This document shows, in pieces, positions 1 to 7,613 of a stretch of DNA of 64,000 nt; position 1 is the stretch's first letter; every line of letters begins with the position of its first letter. Origin of the DNA: an uncultured Alphaproteobacteria bacterium. Its GTDB lineage: Bacteria; Pseudomonadota; Alphaproteobacteria; RF32; CAG-239. The DNA is taken from the NCBI GenBank assembly GCA_934254915.1, contig CAKQMH010000004.1:1-64000 (forward strand), in the 5' to 3' direction. The notes below the pieces were generated by a model. That model was given only the letters and a program-made list of their open reading frames with translations, was not told where the DNA came from and made no database searches. Both the position numbers and the translations under genes were made by a program.

Positions 1-567
1 AATGGCGTTAATTTGATTACCTTTGAAATTAATCTTGGAAAATTTTTCGTTGCCGGTGTAGCCGGTGAAATATTCAGTGCCGACCAGTTTCTGACCGCTT
101 TTGAGGCCGATAGTTTCGTTTTCAAAATAATTGATTTCGCCGTAAACACAAATGGTTTTAATACCGGAATTAACCGCGTTTTTGAGTTCTTGGGCGGAAG
201 TCACGACCGTGCCGCTGTCGCCGACTAACGCTTGCATGTCGTGAAAGGAGGGTATGACCGTGGTATCAAGCGTCGAGTTAGCGAGAGCGGCAGCGTGGGC
301 AAGCAGTTCCGATCCGGCTTCTAAAGCCGTATTGGCGGCTTTGACCGTGGAAACAGCTTGCTCCATGGAGTCAAGGAGTGTGGAAAGGTCGGTTGCCCGA
401 TTGTTCAGTGATTTAGCAGTATAGAATGAGGAAGGATTATCGATTGCGGAGTTGACCTTGAGGCCGGTAGCCAAGCGATTTTGCGTCAAACTGACTTGCC
501 CGCTGATATTCTGCAGGCTAAGCAGATTGCTGCGCATACTCGTATTGAGGCTGATTCCTCCCGCCAC
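1..567 (-). CDS. Flagellin, N-terminal part (runs off the window)
   Basis: The first 189 codons of a flagellin, read leftwards from a GTG at 565-567; the rest lies outside the window. The N-terminal D0/D1 helix region starts MAGGISLNTSMRSN and carries the typical flagellin pattern of Asn, Leu and Ser with an NRLATGLKVNSAIDNP-type motif. It is nearly identical to the second flagellin at 47282-49059 through D0/D1 and then diverges in the surface-exposed part. An AAGGAG-type ribosome site lies about 9 nt before the GTG. The last visible codons enter the predicted beta-rich central region. It is an extracellular filament subunit. Whether this copy is intact cannot be judged from this window. Confidence 0.88.
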   Translation of the reverse strand, partial: MAGGISLNTSMRSNLLSLQNISGQVSLTQNRLATGLKVNSAIDNPSSFYTAKSLNNRATDLSTLLDSMEQAVSTVKAANTALEAGSELLAHAAALANSTLDTTVIPSFHDMQALVGDSGTVVTSAQELKNAVNSGIKTICVYGEINYFENETIGLKSGQKLVGTEYFTGYTGNEKFSKINFKGNQINAI

Positions 568-597
568 AGTCTTACTCCTTTCGTTAATTTTACTACG

Positions 598-634
598 ATT
601 ATAGTAACAATGTAATGGTTACTTTTGGGTTAAC
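598..634 (-). promoter_or_regulatory. Putative flagellin promoter and operator
   Basis: On the minus strand a perfect TATAAT (598-603) is preceded by an inverted repeat GTAAC-N9-GTTAC (604-622) and a GTTAAC (629-634), with no recognisable -35 box. The same block precedes the second flagellin at 49090-49126. A TTAAC-N7-GTAA spacing resembles an alphaproteobacterial CtrA-type site with one mismatch. An activator-dependent promoter is an inference. Confidence 0.5.
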
Positions 635-647
635 AAGAGAGAAAAAA

Positions 648-763
648 TTCGTATAACGGCACATCTAAAGCGATTTTGTGCGGTCTCGAAAAATTTATGT
701 ACTTCTTTGTACACTAAAATTTTTCTCGCCTTCAAAATCACTTTATCTGCACCATTCTCCGAA
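648..763. repeat. 116-bp flagellin-linked repeat, copy A
   Basis: Runs from TTCGTATAACGGCAC to CCATTCTCCGAA and is almost identical to 47012-47127. A variant with the same ends but a different centre is at 49139-49257. The centre holds a GTAC-N-GTAC hairpin (ATGTAC, loop, GTACACT). The 568-1036 interval has no convincing gene; it holds the flagellin promoter, this repeat and the inverted-repeat element at 792-955. Confidence 0.8.
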
Positions 764-791
764 TTTTTGAAAGCGGATGTTGTTATAAAAA

Positions 792-955
792 TGTCACCCT
801 GAGCGCAGTCGTTTTTAAAATGTCATTTCGACTGGAGCGATAGCGAAATGGAGAAATCTCGGCTTTAATGTATTGTCGGGCGTAAGTCCCGACATTGATA
901 TTGTTGCAACACCGCAAAATATAGCCGAGACCCTTCGACTGCGCTCAGGGTGACA
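792..955. repeat. 164-bp element with perfect 20-bp terminal inverted repeats
   Basis: Positions 792-811 and 936-955 are exact reverse complements over 20 bp (TGTCACCCTGAGCGCAGTCG). Inside are nested stems: CTCGGCT pairs with AGCCGAG, and GTCGGG/CCCGAC closes a small loop. A related copy with eroded ends is at 49286-49431. No ORF is inside. It looks like a non-autonomous MITE-like or REP-like element; no transposase is in the window. Confidence 0.75.
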
Positions 956-1036
956 ATAATAGTGCCGCAACTGATGCGCGGCACGTTTTAATAAGGCTGG
1001 GATTTCTCCCAGCCTTATATAATTTATACGAACTTT

Positions 1037-3667
1037 TTAGATTTTGCCATAATAAGCATCCAAATACATTTGCTTGATTTCAGAAATCAGCGGGTATGCA
1101 GGGTTGGATACGGTGCATTGATCGTCAAAAGCTAATTCGGAAAGTTCATCCAAGCCATTGAGGAAGGTCTTTTCATCAACACCCCAATCTTTAATCGAGG
1201 CCGGAATGCCGATTGATTTTTTGAGTTTCTCAATTGCTTCAATAAGTTTTGCAACTTTCTCATCATCATTTTTACCACCCAAATTCAGGCTTTCGGCAAC
1301 GCGGGCATAACGGCGTTTGCCTTGCGGATAATGATATTGTGAGAATGTGCCTTGTTTGGTCGGGCGATCATTAGCATTAAATTTGATAACCTGACAAATC
1401 ATTAAGGCATTAGCCACACCGTGCGGAATGTTATAGGCACTACCGAGCTTGTGAGCCATAGAGTGGCAGACGCCAAGGAAAGCCTGAGCGAATGCCATAC
1501 CGGCCATGGTGGCGGCATAGTGCATATTTTCACGAGCCAGCGGATTGTTAGCGCCGTCATTGACTGATTTTTCAAGGTTTTCAAAAATCATATGAATTGC
1601 TTCAATGGCAATACCATCAGTGAACGGAGTTGCTAAAATAGAGGCCAAAGCTTCCAAAGCGTGGGTCAGAGAGTCAATACCTGATGCTGCAGCTAAGCCT
1701 CTAGGCATGGTGTAAACCAAATCCGGGTCAATAATTGCCATATTCGGGCTGAGCGCATAGTCGGCAATCGGATATTTGATATGCGTATCAGAATCCGTAA
1801 TAACGGCAAATGGTGTAACTTCCGAACCGGTACCTGAGGTGGTGGGGATAGCAATCATAGTTGCTTTGGAACCTAAATCCGGGAAACGGCATACACGTTT
1901 ACGAATATCCATAAAGCGCATTGCCAAATCATCAAACTTAACTTCCGGATGTTCATACATCAACCATACGATTTTAGCCGCATCCATCGGTGAACCGCCG
2001 CCCAAAGCAATAATAGCATCAGGCTCAAACGCGCGCGCCATGTGCAAAGCACGGTTTACCGTATCGGTATCCGGATCAGGCGCAACCTCTGAAAAGATTT
2101 GGAAAGCAATGCCCATTTGTTCCAAAACATCAGTGATTTTCTTGGTATAGCCAAGTTGGAATAAAGGCTTGTCGGTTACGATAAAGGCCTTTTTGCGTCC
2201 TTCCAATTCGCGCAGAGCAAAGCCGACCGCACCTTGTTTGAAATAAATTTTAGGTGGAACTCTGAACCACAACATATTTTCGCGTCTTTCCGCAACGTTT
2301 TTAATGTTAATCAAGTGCTTTACTCCTATGTTTTCACTAGCCGCATTGCCGCCCCATGAACCGCAGCCCAATGTCAGTGACGGATCAAGACGGAAGTTAT
2401 ACAAGTCGCCGATACCACCTTGCGAAGACGGGGTGTTAACCAACAGACGACCGGTTTCAACTTTGTTGCTGAAATATTGGATACGATCCTGATTGTGGTT
2501 GGCGGTATAAAGAACGGCAGTATGTCCCGGGCCGCCAAACAAAACCAAAGCCTCAGCCGTATCAACAGCTTCTTCAAAGCTCTTAGCTTTGTACATAGCC
2601 AAAACCGGAGATAATTTTTCATAAGAAAATGGCTCTTGTTTGCCTACTTCTTCGGCTTCACCGATAATAACTTTGGTGTCTTCGGGAACTTTTACTCCGG
2701 CCATGGCGGCGATTTTATACGCCGGTTGTCCGGCAATTGCGGAGTTCAGTTTGCCGTCTTGAACAATGGTTTTGGCAACTTTTTCTTTTTCTTTGTGATT
2801 CAAAAGATAAGCACCGCGGTATTCAAATTCGGCACGGACGGCATCGTAAACTTTTTCGTGCACGATAACCGATTGTTCAGAAGCACAGATAACGCCGTTA
2901 TCAAAGGTCTTTGACATCAGAATCGAGCTGACAGCCATTTTAATATCAGCAGTTTCATCAATAATGGCCGGAACATTGCCCGCGCCGACACCCAAAGCCG
3001 GCTTGCCGGATGAATAAGCGGATTTAACCATGCCCGGACCACCGGTGGCCAAAATAAGGTTGATGCCTTCGTGGCTCATTAGGTGTTGAGTCAATTCAAT
3101 AGACGGTTCATCAATCCAACCGATAATATTTTCTGGCGCTCCGGCTTTAACGGCAGCTTCAAGCAGCATTTTAGCAGTGTAAACCGTGCATTTTTTAGCC
3201 CGCGGGTGCGGTGAAAAAATAATACCGTTGCGGGTTTTTAAGGAAATCAAAGTCTTAAATATAACCGTAGCCGTCGGGTTGGTAGTCGGAATAACACCGG
3301 CAATAATACCTAAAGGCTCGGCAATTTTGGTCAAGCCGTTGGTGGTGTCGCGTTCAATAACGCCGCAGGTTTTAACATGGCGGAATTTATTGGAAATTTC
3401 CTCAGCGGCAAAGTGATTTTTAATCACCTTATCTTCAACAATACCCATGCCGGTTTCTTCAACCGCCATTTTAGCTAACGGAATACGCATCATATTGGCG
3501 GCAGTGGCTACAGCATCAAAAATCTTGTCGACCTGCTCTTGAGTGTAGGTGGCAAAAACTTTTTGCGCCGCCTTAACCCGAGCGATAACGCCGTTCAAAT
3601 CTTCAATGCTGGTAACCGGAATATCCGCATTGCGCGCCGGTGTTGATGTTTTAGTTTTTTCTTTCAA
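1037..3667 (-). CDS. adhE: Bifunctional acetaldehyde-CoA / alcohol dehydrogenase
   Basis: An 876-residue AdhE that reduces acetyl-CoA to acetaldehyde and then to ethanol in the cytoplasm, reoxidising NADH during fermentation. Residues about 15-450 are an aldehyde dehydrogenase domain with the catalytic Cys near 261 (VICASEQS). Residues about 465-870 are an iron-dependent alcohol dehydrogenase domain with GGGSPMDAAK and a His-rich metal site (GVCHSMAHKLG, IPHGVANA). Length is normal for the family. The start is TTG, 8 nt after a GGAG, with no better ATG upstream. It is transcribed alone; a terminator for the upstream gene lies at 3766-3796. It suggests anaerobic mixed-acid metabolism, which is uncommon among free-living aerobic alphaproteobacteria. 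Confidence 0.97.
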   Translation of the reverse strand: MKEKTKTSTPARNADIPVTSIEDLNGVIARVKAAQKVFATYTQEQVDKIFDAVATAANMMRIPLAKMAVEETGMGIVEDKVIKNHFAAEEISNKFRHVKTCGVIERDTTNGLTKIAEPLGIIAGVIPTTNPTATVIFKTLISLKTRNGIIFSPHPRAKKCTVYTAKMLLEAAVKAGAPENIIGWIDEPSIELTQHLMSHEGINLILATGGPGMVKSAYSSGKPALGVGAGNVPAIIDETADIKMAVSSILMSKTFDNGVICASEQSVIVHEKVYDAVRAEFEYRGAYLLNHKEKEKVAKTIVQDGKLNSAIAGQPAYKIAAMAGVKVPEDTKVIIGEAEEVGKQEPFSYEKLSPVLAMYKAKSFEEAVDTAEALVLFGGPGHTAVLYTANHNQDRIQYFSNKVETGRLLVNTPSSQGGIGDLYNFRLDPSLTLGCGSWGGNAASENIGVKHLINIKNVAERRENMLWFRVPPKIYFKQGAVGFALRELEGRKKAFIVTDKPLFQLGYTKKITDVLEQMGIAFQIFSEVAPDPDTDTVNRALHMARAFEPDAIIALGGGSPMDAAKIVWLMYEHPEVKFDDLAMRFMDIRKRVCRFPDLGSKATMIAIPTTSGTGSEVTPFAVITDSDTHIKYPIADYALSPNMAIIDPDLVYTMPRGLAAASGIDSLTHALEALASILATPFTDGIAIEAIHMIFENLEKSVNDGANNPLARENMHYAATMAGMAFAQAFLGVCHSMAHKLGSAYNIPHGVANALMICQVIKFNANDRPTKQGTFSQYHYPQGKRRYARVAESLNLGGKNDDEKVAKLIEAIEKLKKSIGIPASIKDWGVDEKTFLNGLDELSELAFDDQCTVSNPAYPLISEIKQMYLDAYYGKI

Positions 3668-3765
3668 CTTTAATCTCCTTCAAGCAAAGATTATTCACAA
3701 TTTTTTCAGGACTAATCTAATCTATCAATCATCAAGATTAAGTTAATACAAAAGTTAAACAATAA

Positions 3766-3796
3766 AAAAAGTGAGGTTTTTACCCTCACTTTTTAT
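3766..3796 (-). terminator. Intrinsic terminator after the coiled-coil gene
   Basis: An 11-bp stem (AAAAAGTGAGG with CCTCACTTTTT) followed on the minus strand by a T-run, just past the stop at 3806. Confidence 0.85.
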
Positions 3797-3805
3797 TGCA
3801 AAATA

Positions 3806-4267
3806 TTATTTTTGGTTAAGCCGATTTAAGCGTTCCTGATATTTTTGTTCACGCTCTTGTTGGCGCTGTTTGGCTTTTTCGGTAAAACGCGAAACTTTAT
3901 TTTGTTGTTCGGCTGCTTTTTGCTGATATTTTTCTTCGCGCTTCTGAGCCTGTTCTTGAGCTTTCTTGGTAAAAGCCGAAGCCTTGGCTTTTTGTTTCTC
4001 AATTAGTTCATTTTGCTTTTTTTCACGCTCTTCGGCTTGTTGAATAGCTTTAGCTTTAAATTTATCAACATTTTCCTGACGCTCTTTAGCAATAGCAGCC
4101 TGTTTTTCCTGACGTTGACGTTCGGCTTTCGAAACCGTATCAGACAGATTTTGAGCTGCGCTGTCGATTTTAGCAACACTGTCTGTAAGTATATCGGTGT
4201 TATCAGCGGCTAAAGCTGATGAGCTTACTAATGCCAAAGCCATGGTCGGAACGATATATTTTAACAT
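3806..4267 (-). CDS. Exported Gln/Lys/Glu-rich coiled-coil protein
   Basis: A 153-residue protein whose function I do not recognise. Residues 1-20 form a cleavable signal peptide ending in SSALA|AD. Most of the rest, from about residue 45, is a highly charged helix rich in Lys, Gln and Glu with repeated EKQKAKA / QKREEKYQQKA-like stretches, as expected for a long single-helix or coiled-coil rod. It has no cysteines and no second hydrophobic segment, so it should be periplasmic or secreted. An AAGGAG-like ribosome site lies before the ATG, and the gene is monocistronic with its own terminator. Such low-complexity helices give weak matches to many unrelated proteins, so homology calls would be unreliable. 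Confidence 0.8.
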   Translation of the reverse strand: MLKYIVPTMALALVSSSALAADNTDILTDSVAKIDSAAQNLSDTVSKAERQRQEKQAAIAKERQENVDKFKAKAIQQAEEREKKQNELIEKQKAKASAFTKKAQEQAQKREEKYQQKAAEQQNKVSRFTEKAKQRQQEREQKYQERLNRLNQK

Positions 4268-4400
4268 ATTTCTTCTCCTTTAGTTTCAACATTCGGATAA
4301 TCATAAAAAATAAGAATTAGTTTGTAAAGAGATATTGATTGACAGCAGATTTGACGGTGACTAAAATCACGTCAATTAAAATTTTATAAGGAACAGAATA

Positions 4401-4790
4401 ATGAAAAAGGTAGCAGCTGCAATTATAGTTCGGAATGGAAAAATCTTTATTGCTCAACGTCCGGAAGGAAAATCATTGGCTCATCATTGGGAATTTCCGG
4501 GCGGAAAGCTGGAAGAGGGCGAAACGCTTCCGCAATGTCTTAAACGGGAATTACGCGAGGAACTAAATATCAATGCCGATGTCGGGGAATATTTTATGAC
4601 CAGCACCTATGATTATGAATTCGGAACGATTGCACTCAATGCTTTCTTTGTAACCATTAACGGCAATGAGGATGTTAAATCCAACGAGCATGAAAATACG
4701 GCTTGGGTCAGCCCGCAGGAACTTGATAATTATAAGTTTGCGCCGGCGGATATGCCGATTGTGGCAAAGCTGAAAGAATTAAAACTTTGA
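4401..4790 (+). CDS. mutT: 8-oxo-dGTP diphosphatase, Nudix family
   Basis: A 129-residue Nudix hydrolase. The Nudix box spans residues about 34-57 (GGKLEEGETLPQ followed by the REL-REEL core), and the N-terminal strand VAAAIIVRNGKIFIAQR and the HHWEFPGGK segment match MutT. It hydrolyses oxidised dGTP (8-oxo-dGTP) to the monophosphate and pyrophosphate, preventing A:T to C:G transversions. AAGGA lies 8 nt before the ATG. The gene is alone on the plus strand and is followed by a strong terminator. Other small Nudix substrates are possible, but length and motifs fit MutT best. Confidence 0.9.
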   Translation: MKKVAAAIIVRNGKIFIAQRPEGKSLAHHWEFPGGKLEEGETLPQCLKRELREELNINADVGEYFMTSTYDYEFGTIALNAFFVTINGNEDVKSNEHENTAWVSPQELDNYKFAPADMPIVAKLKELKL

Positions 4791-4796
4791 GATAAG

Positions 4797-4829
4797 AAAA
4801 ACGCTCCCCGTAAGAAAGGAGCGTTTTTT
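4797..4829. terminator. Terminator between mutT and the histidine phosphatase gene
   Basis: An 11-bp stem (AAAAACGCTCC with GGAGCGTTTTT) and a T-run. It can serve mutT on the plus strand and the converging gene on the minus strand. Confidence 0.88.
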
Positions 4830-4844
4830 GCAGTTAGTGGTCAG

Positions 4845-5477
4845 TTATAAAATTTTGGTCGGTTTGGTATTCCATTCGCGGCAATGCCAAAATTCTTCAC
4901 CATCTTCACGTTCAAAAATACAAACGCCGCCGGTGCTGACTTTGATATCGTGTTCTTGAGCAAAGGCCGTAAAGTTGCCGGTTAAATAGGGGGCAAAACG
5001 AATAATACCATTACTGGAAACAATCATAATGTTTTCATTATGATAATTTTTGAAAATCTTTTCGCCCCATGACAGCCAGTTTTTGATAATGGCCTGCGGG
5101 TCTACTTTCCACCCTTGGGGTACGATTGCGTCTTGGTTCCATTTATCAAGAGCGTCTTGTCCGATACGGGCAATAACTTCTTCTTCGGGGCGATTTTCAT
5201 CAGGGCCATAATCAATTTCACGGAACGATTCATCAGCTTCCAAAGGAATATTACCTCCCATGGCCTTAATTGCCAGACGTGCGGTTTCCATAGTGCGCTG
5301 CAGCGGGGCGGCAAAAACTTTAACCGGAACTATACCGATTTTAGCAAGATATTCGCCGATTTTGGTTCCGCGTTCGGTTTCGACCAACGGCAAATCGGTG
5401 CGAGCGCCGACGCGGGTAATAATGTCGCCTTTGTTAAAAGTGTTGCCGTGGCGGGCAATGATTAAACGAGTGGTCAT
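4845..5477 (-). CDS. Histidine phosphatase family protein (phosphoglycerate mutase-like)
   Basis: A 210-residue member of the histidine phosphatase superfamily. The phospho-acceptor RHGN is at residues 9-12, further conserved features are the APLQRTMETA and FREIDYGPDE segments, and the second His is replaced by the SSNGIIRF region. The substrate is not evident; it could be a sugar-phosphate or nucleotide phosphatase. I start it at the ATG 5475-5477 because AAGGAG lies 9 nt upstream; a longer reading would begin inside kdsB. It lies 13 nt downstream of kdsB and is probably cotranscribed with it, which suggests but does not prove a link to sugar-nucleotide metabolism. Confidence 0.85.
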   Translation of the reverse strand: MTTRLIIARHGNTFNKGDIITRVGARTDLPLVETERGTKIGEYLAKIGIVPVKVFAAPLQRTMETARLAIKAMGGNIPLEADESFREIDYGPDENRPEEEVIARIGQDALDKWNQDAIVPQGWKVDPQAIIKNWLSWGEKIFKNYHNENIMIVSSNGIIRFAPYLTGNFTAFAQEHDIKVSTGGVCIFEREDGEEFWHCREWNTKPTKIL

Positions 5478-5490
5478 GGTCGTATTCTCC

Positions 5491-6306
5491 TTAAAATTCA
5501 CCACATTCGGCTAAAACGGCTTCAACACGGGCTATGTCTTCCGGTGAATCAACGCCTGAAAGGGAAGACATTTTCGCAAAGTTGCGATAGTCAACTTTTA
5601 CGCAGCGAACTTTGATGCCGTTTTCAATCCAGCGTAATTGTTCCAGACCTTCCAATTTTTCATAAACGCCTTCCGGAAGTTTGGAGATTTTATCCAAAAT
5701 ATCCATACGGTAGCCGTATAATCCGACTTGGCGGTAAACCGGAGAAGAAGCTTGTGCAGCGCGAATTTTATCTTCCTTACGAATAGCGGGGATGATGTTT
5801 TTGGAAAAATAAAATGCATCGCCTTCGCGGTTGAAGACAGCAGTTGTACCGCTGAAAGGCGTGGTCTTTTTATGTTCACGCAGATTGTCCAACTCATCCC
5901 AACTCAGATTGACTACCGGAGTGACGGTTTCAACTAGATTGTTGTTATAATATTCCGCAATAACCGCCTCAATAAACCAGGTCGGGCAAATCGGGTTATC
6001 ACCTTGCAGGTTAACCACAAATTCCGGCTTTTGCGGCAGGCTGTGCGCCAGTTCAACAATGCGATCCGTGCCGGTGAGGCAGTTTTCGGAAGTCATAACC
6101 GCACGCATATTATGATTATTACAAAAATTGATAATCCGTTCGTCATCAGTGGCAATCACCGGCTCGCAGTCAGCAAATTTGGCCGCGGCTTTTTGCGCAT
6201 TCTCCCACACGCGGAGCAGCATTTCTTTGCCGGCAATTTTAGCCAAAGGTTTTCCCGGAAAACGGGTTGAGCCATAACGAGCCGGAATACCAATCAATGT
6301 TTTCAT
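5491..6306 (-). CDS. kdsB: 3-deoxy-manno-octulosonate cytidylyltransferase
   Basis: A 271-residue CMP-Kdo synthetase that activates Kdo with CTP for the lipopolysaccharide inner core. It opens with IGIPARYGSTRFPGKPLA, the nucleotide-binding signature, followed by VIATDDERI and VNLQGDNPIC, matching the VATDD and NVQGDEP motifs of KdsB. The C-terminal part keeps the GLYGYR and LEQLRWIENG segments. It is slightly longer than the usual 245-255 residues. The partner histidine phosphatase follows directly. Together with lpxD, lptG and bamA elsewhere in the window it indicates a full Gram-negative envelope. Confidence 0.94.
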   Translation of the reverse strand: MKTLIGIPARYGSTRFPGKPLAKIAGKEMLLRVWENAQKAAAKFADCEPVIATDDERIINFCNNHNMRAVMTSENCLTGTDRIVELAHSLPQKPEFVVNLQGDNPICPTWFIEAVIAEYYNNNLVETVTPVVNLSWDELDNLREHKKTTPFSGTTAVFNREGDAFYFSKNIIPAIRKEDKIRAAQASSPVYRQVGLYGYRMDILDKISKLPEGVYEKLEGLEQLRWIENGIKVRCVKVDYRNFAKMSSLSGVDSPEDIARVEAVLAECGEF

Positions 6307-6449
6307 AATTTATATCCTTTCAAAATTAGTAATGAAAATATGCTAACTCAAGGCGGAGATTAAATCAATGACTTTGTAAAGCTATACAATCGATTATTTT
6401 ATTGTCGATTGTAATTTTTTAATTTATAGTGATAACAAAATGAGAGGAA

Positions 6450-6830
6450 ATGATGATGAAATACAGAATGATAATTCCGGAAATGTTGTTTCACAAAATT
6501 CGTAACGAGGGGCGGCGGCTTGATGTTCACTTGTTCGATAAAGCCTGTCAACAGATAAAGATTCATGATCAAATCGAATATGAGGCTGATCATTCGCATC
6601 AGGTGGTTTTGCGAGAAGTTAAAGGAATAGGGCTTTTCGAGAATTTTGCGGATTTGGCCTCATCTATTCCGCCGGAAATGTTCGGGTATACCAACAGCGA
6701 TGAAATCTTAGTGCGGCTTAACCGCTTATACAGCAAGGAAAAACAAGAAGAATTTAATGTGTTGTTGTTGTTTTTGGACGAGGCTGCTCCGGTGTTGGAG
6801 AATTTGGCGCGGGATGAATTGGAACGCTAA
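6450..6830 (+). CDS. ASCH-like domain protein
   Basis: A 126-residue cytoplasmic protein starting at the first of three in-frame ATG codons, with GAGAGGAA just upstream. The pattern of an N-terminal helix, IKIHDQIEYEA, a V-V strand, a nearby NFADL segment and a closing VLLLFLDE strand resembles the ASCH / YqfB-type RNA-binding fold, in which a small barrel binds RNA or modified nucleosides. This is a fold-level guess from spacing rather than a catalytic motif. It stands alone, with tRNA-Ser 88 nt downstream. Confidence 0.65.
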   Translation: MMMKYRMIIPEMLFHKIRNEGRRLDVHLFDKACQQIKIHDQIEYEADHSHQVVLREVKGIGLFENFADLASSIPPEMFGYTNSDEILVRLNRLYSKEKQEEFNVLLLFLDEAAPVLENLARDELER

Positions 6831-6917
6831 AGCGACAAACACAGGGAATATTTATAAAAACTGAAAAATTTGCTTGCAAAAAAAGTTTTTTAGAGTAAAA
6901 AGAAACAGACCATAAAC

Positions 6918-7009
6918 GGAGAGATGGCAGAGTGGTCGAATGCGGTTGACTCGAAATCAATTGTACTCCTCTCGGGGTACCTAGGGTTCGAATCCCTATC
7001 TCTCCGCCA
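6918..7009 (+). tRNA. tRNA-Ser(CGA)
   Basis: A class II tRNA with CCA encoded. The acceptor stem GGAGAGA pairs with TCTCTCC, the anticodon loop is CTCGAAA (anticodon CGA), there is a long variable arm, and the T-arm is TAGGGTTCGAATCCCTA. The following hairpin at 7019-7050 is a terminator. Confidence 0.96.
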
Positions 7010-7018
7010 ATAAAACAT

Positions 7019-7050
7019 AAAGCCCACCCTTGCGGTGGGTTTTGTGTTTT
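7019..7050 (+). terminator. Terminator after tRNA-Ser
   Basis: AAGCCCACC pairs with GGTGGGTT and is followed by a T-rich tail, 10 nt after the tRNA CCA. Confidence 0.8.
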
Positions 7051-7065
7051 AGTTTGTGGAGTGTT

Positions 7066-7191
7066 GGGATTTGAACCCTAGGAAAAAGGGTTCGACTACC
7101 AGCGAAAGCGATACGGGGGTATCGCGGTCAGCTTTAGCTGATGAGCGCCTGTGCAACTCAAGCAAAAGCGCAGAGTAATCCCTATCTCTCC
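7066..7191 (+). repeat. tRNA-Ser-derived element with T-loop insertion
   Basis: It begins with GGGATTTGAACCCTA (7066-7080), an inverted copy of the tRNA-Ser T-arm with one mismatch. A direct copy of the T-arm 5' half follows (GGGTTCGA, 7088-7095), then an insertion of about 81 nt (7096-7176), then AATCCCTATCTCTCC (7177-7191), a duplicate of the tRNA 3' end. The insertion core at 7094-7148 holds GCGATACGGGGGTATCGC and TCAGC-TTTA-GCTGA hairpins. The core is almost identical to the one in the tRNA-Leu array at 56051-56461, but the arms here match tRNA-Ser. Confidence 0.82.
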
Positions 7192-7297
7192 CGAATGCTA
7201 CGTTTTTTGCAGATAAAAACGGCTTCACATTAATGGCAGCAATAATTTGATTCGAAATCATTTTTTAATTTATTTTTAGGACATTTTGTGATATGCT

Positions 7298-7591
7298 CTT
7301 AAATAGGTACAGACGTTAGTTTGTATCCAGTACCCCAGAGGTACGGAGGTTTCATCACCTCTTACTACATTCGGTGTTAGGGTATAACATCGTTATATTG
7401 CTATCTGCAATTACAGATAACAATAGATATATCCCCAATTCATAGTGATATGGTTGGGGAGCCTTTAATGTATGTTCAGGACCCATATTCCTATCTCTAA
7501 AAAATGTGGGGCTAAAGATTAAGGGAATCATTTAATGTAGTATGATTGATGAACTCTCCGACCACCTTAATGAAAAGGTGGTTTAGTTTTT
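7298..7591 (+). ncRNA. Candidate structured leader or small RNA
   Basis: A stretch of about 290 nt with no credible ORF and dense complementary segments. These include GGTAC/GTACC/GGTAC that can pair two ways (7306-7345), AGGT-ATCA-ACCT, CGGTGTTA with TAACATCG (7371-7392), a long stem ATATTG-TATCTG / CAGATA-CAATA-ATAT (7395-7430), CCCCAA with TTGGGG (7433-7459), AATCAT with ATGATT, and a terminator (7561-7591). A weak -10 (TATGCT, 7292-7297) precedes it. CTCTCC (7554-7559) is complementary to the ribosome site GGAGAG before the 7614 gene. It matches no family I recognise: not 6S, tmRNA, RNase P, SRP or a T-box. It could be a free small RNA or a regulatory leader. Confidence 0.5.
7561..7591 (+). 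terminator. Intrinsic terminator inside the 5' leader
   Basis: ACCACCTT pairs with AAGGTGGT and is followed by TTAGTTTTTAG. It ends 22 nt before the next start codon. Confidence 0.78.
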
Positions 7592-7613
7592 AGTAAGAAT
7601 AAGGGAGAGCGTT

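Noticed and set aside
13..228. A plus-strand open frame at the window start
   Set aside because: It is antisense to the flagellin gene and has no ribosome site; its openness reflects the codon pattern of the minus-strand gene.
4344..4372. An imperfect palindrome (TGAC-GGTGA-N-TCAC-GTCA) before mutT as an operator
   Set aside because: The arms need a one-base bulge and no second copy was found, so it was not listed as a site.
7066..7191. A second, intron-containing tRNA-Ser
   Set aside because: Only the T-arm and the 3' acceptor strand are duplicated; there is no D-arm, anticodon arm or 5' acceptor strand, so it cannot be a tRNA gene.
7049..7261. A 70-codon open frame on the minus strand overlapping the tRNA-Ser-derived element
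   Set aside because: It has no ribosome site and lies within the repeated, structured sequence; the similarity to the tRNA-Leu array explains the sequence better.
7298..7591. 6S RNA, tmRNA, RNase P RNA or a T-box leader
   Set aside because: None of the conserved core sequences of these families are present (no tRNA-like end, no GAGGAAAGTC, no T-box GGTGG...CGCG sequence).
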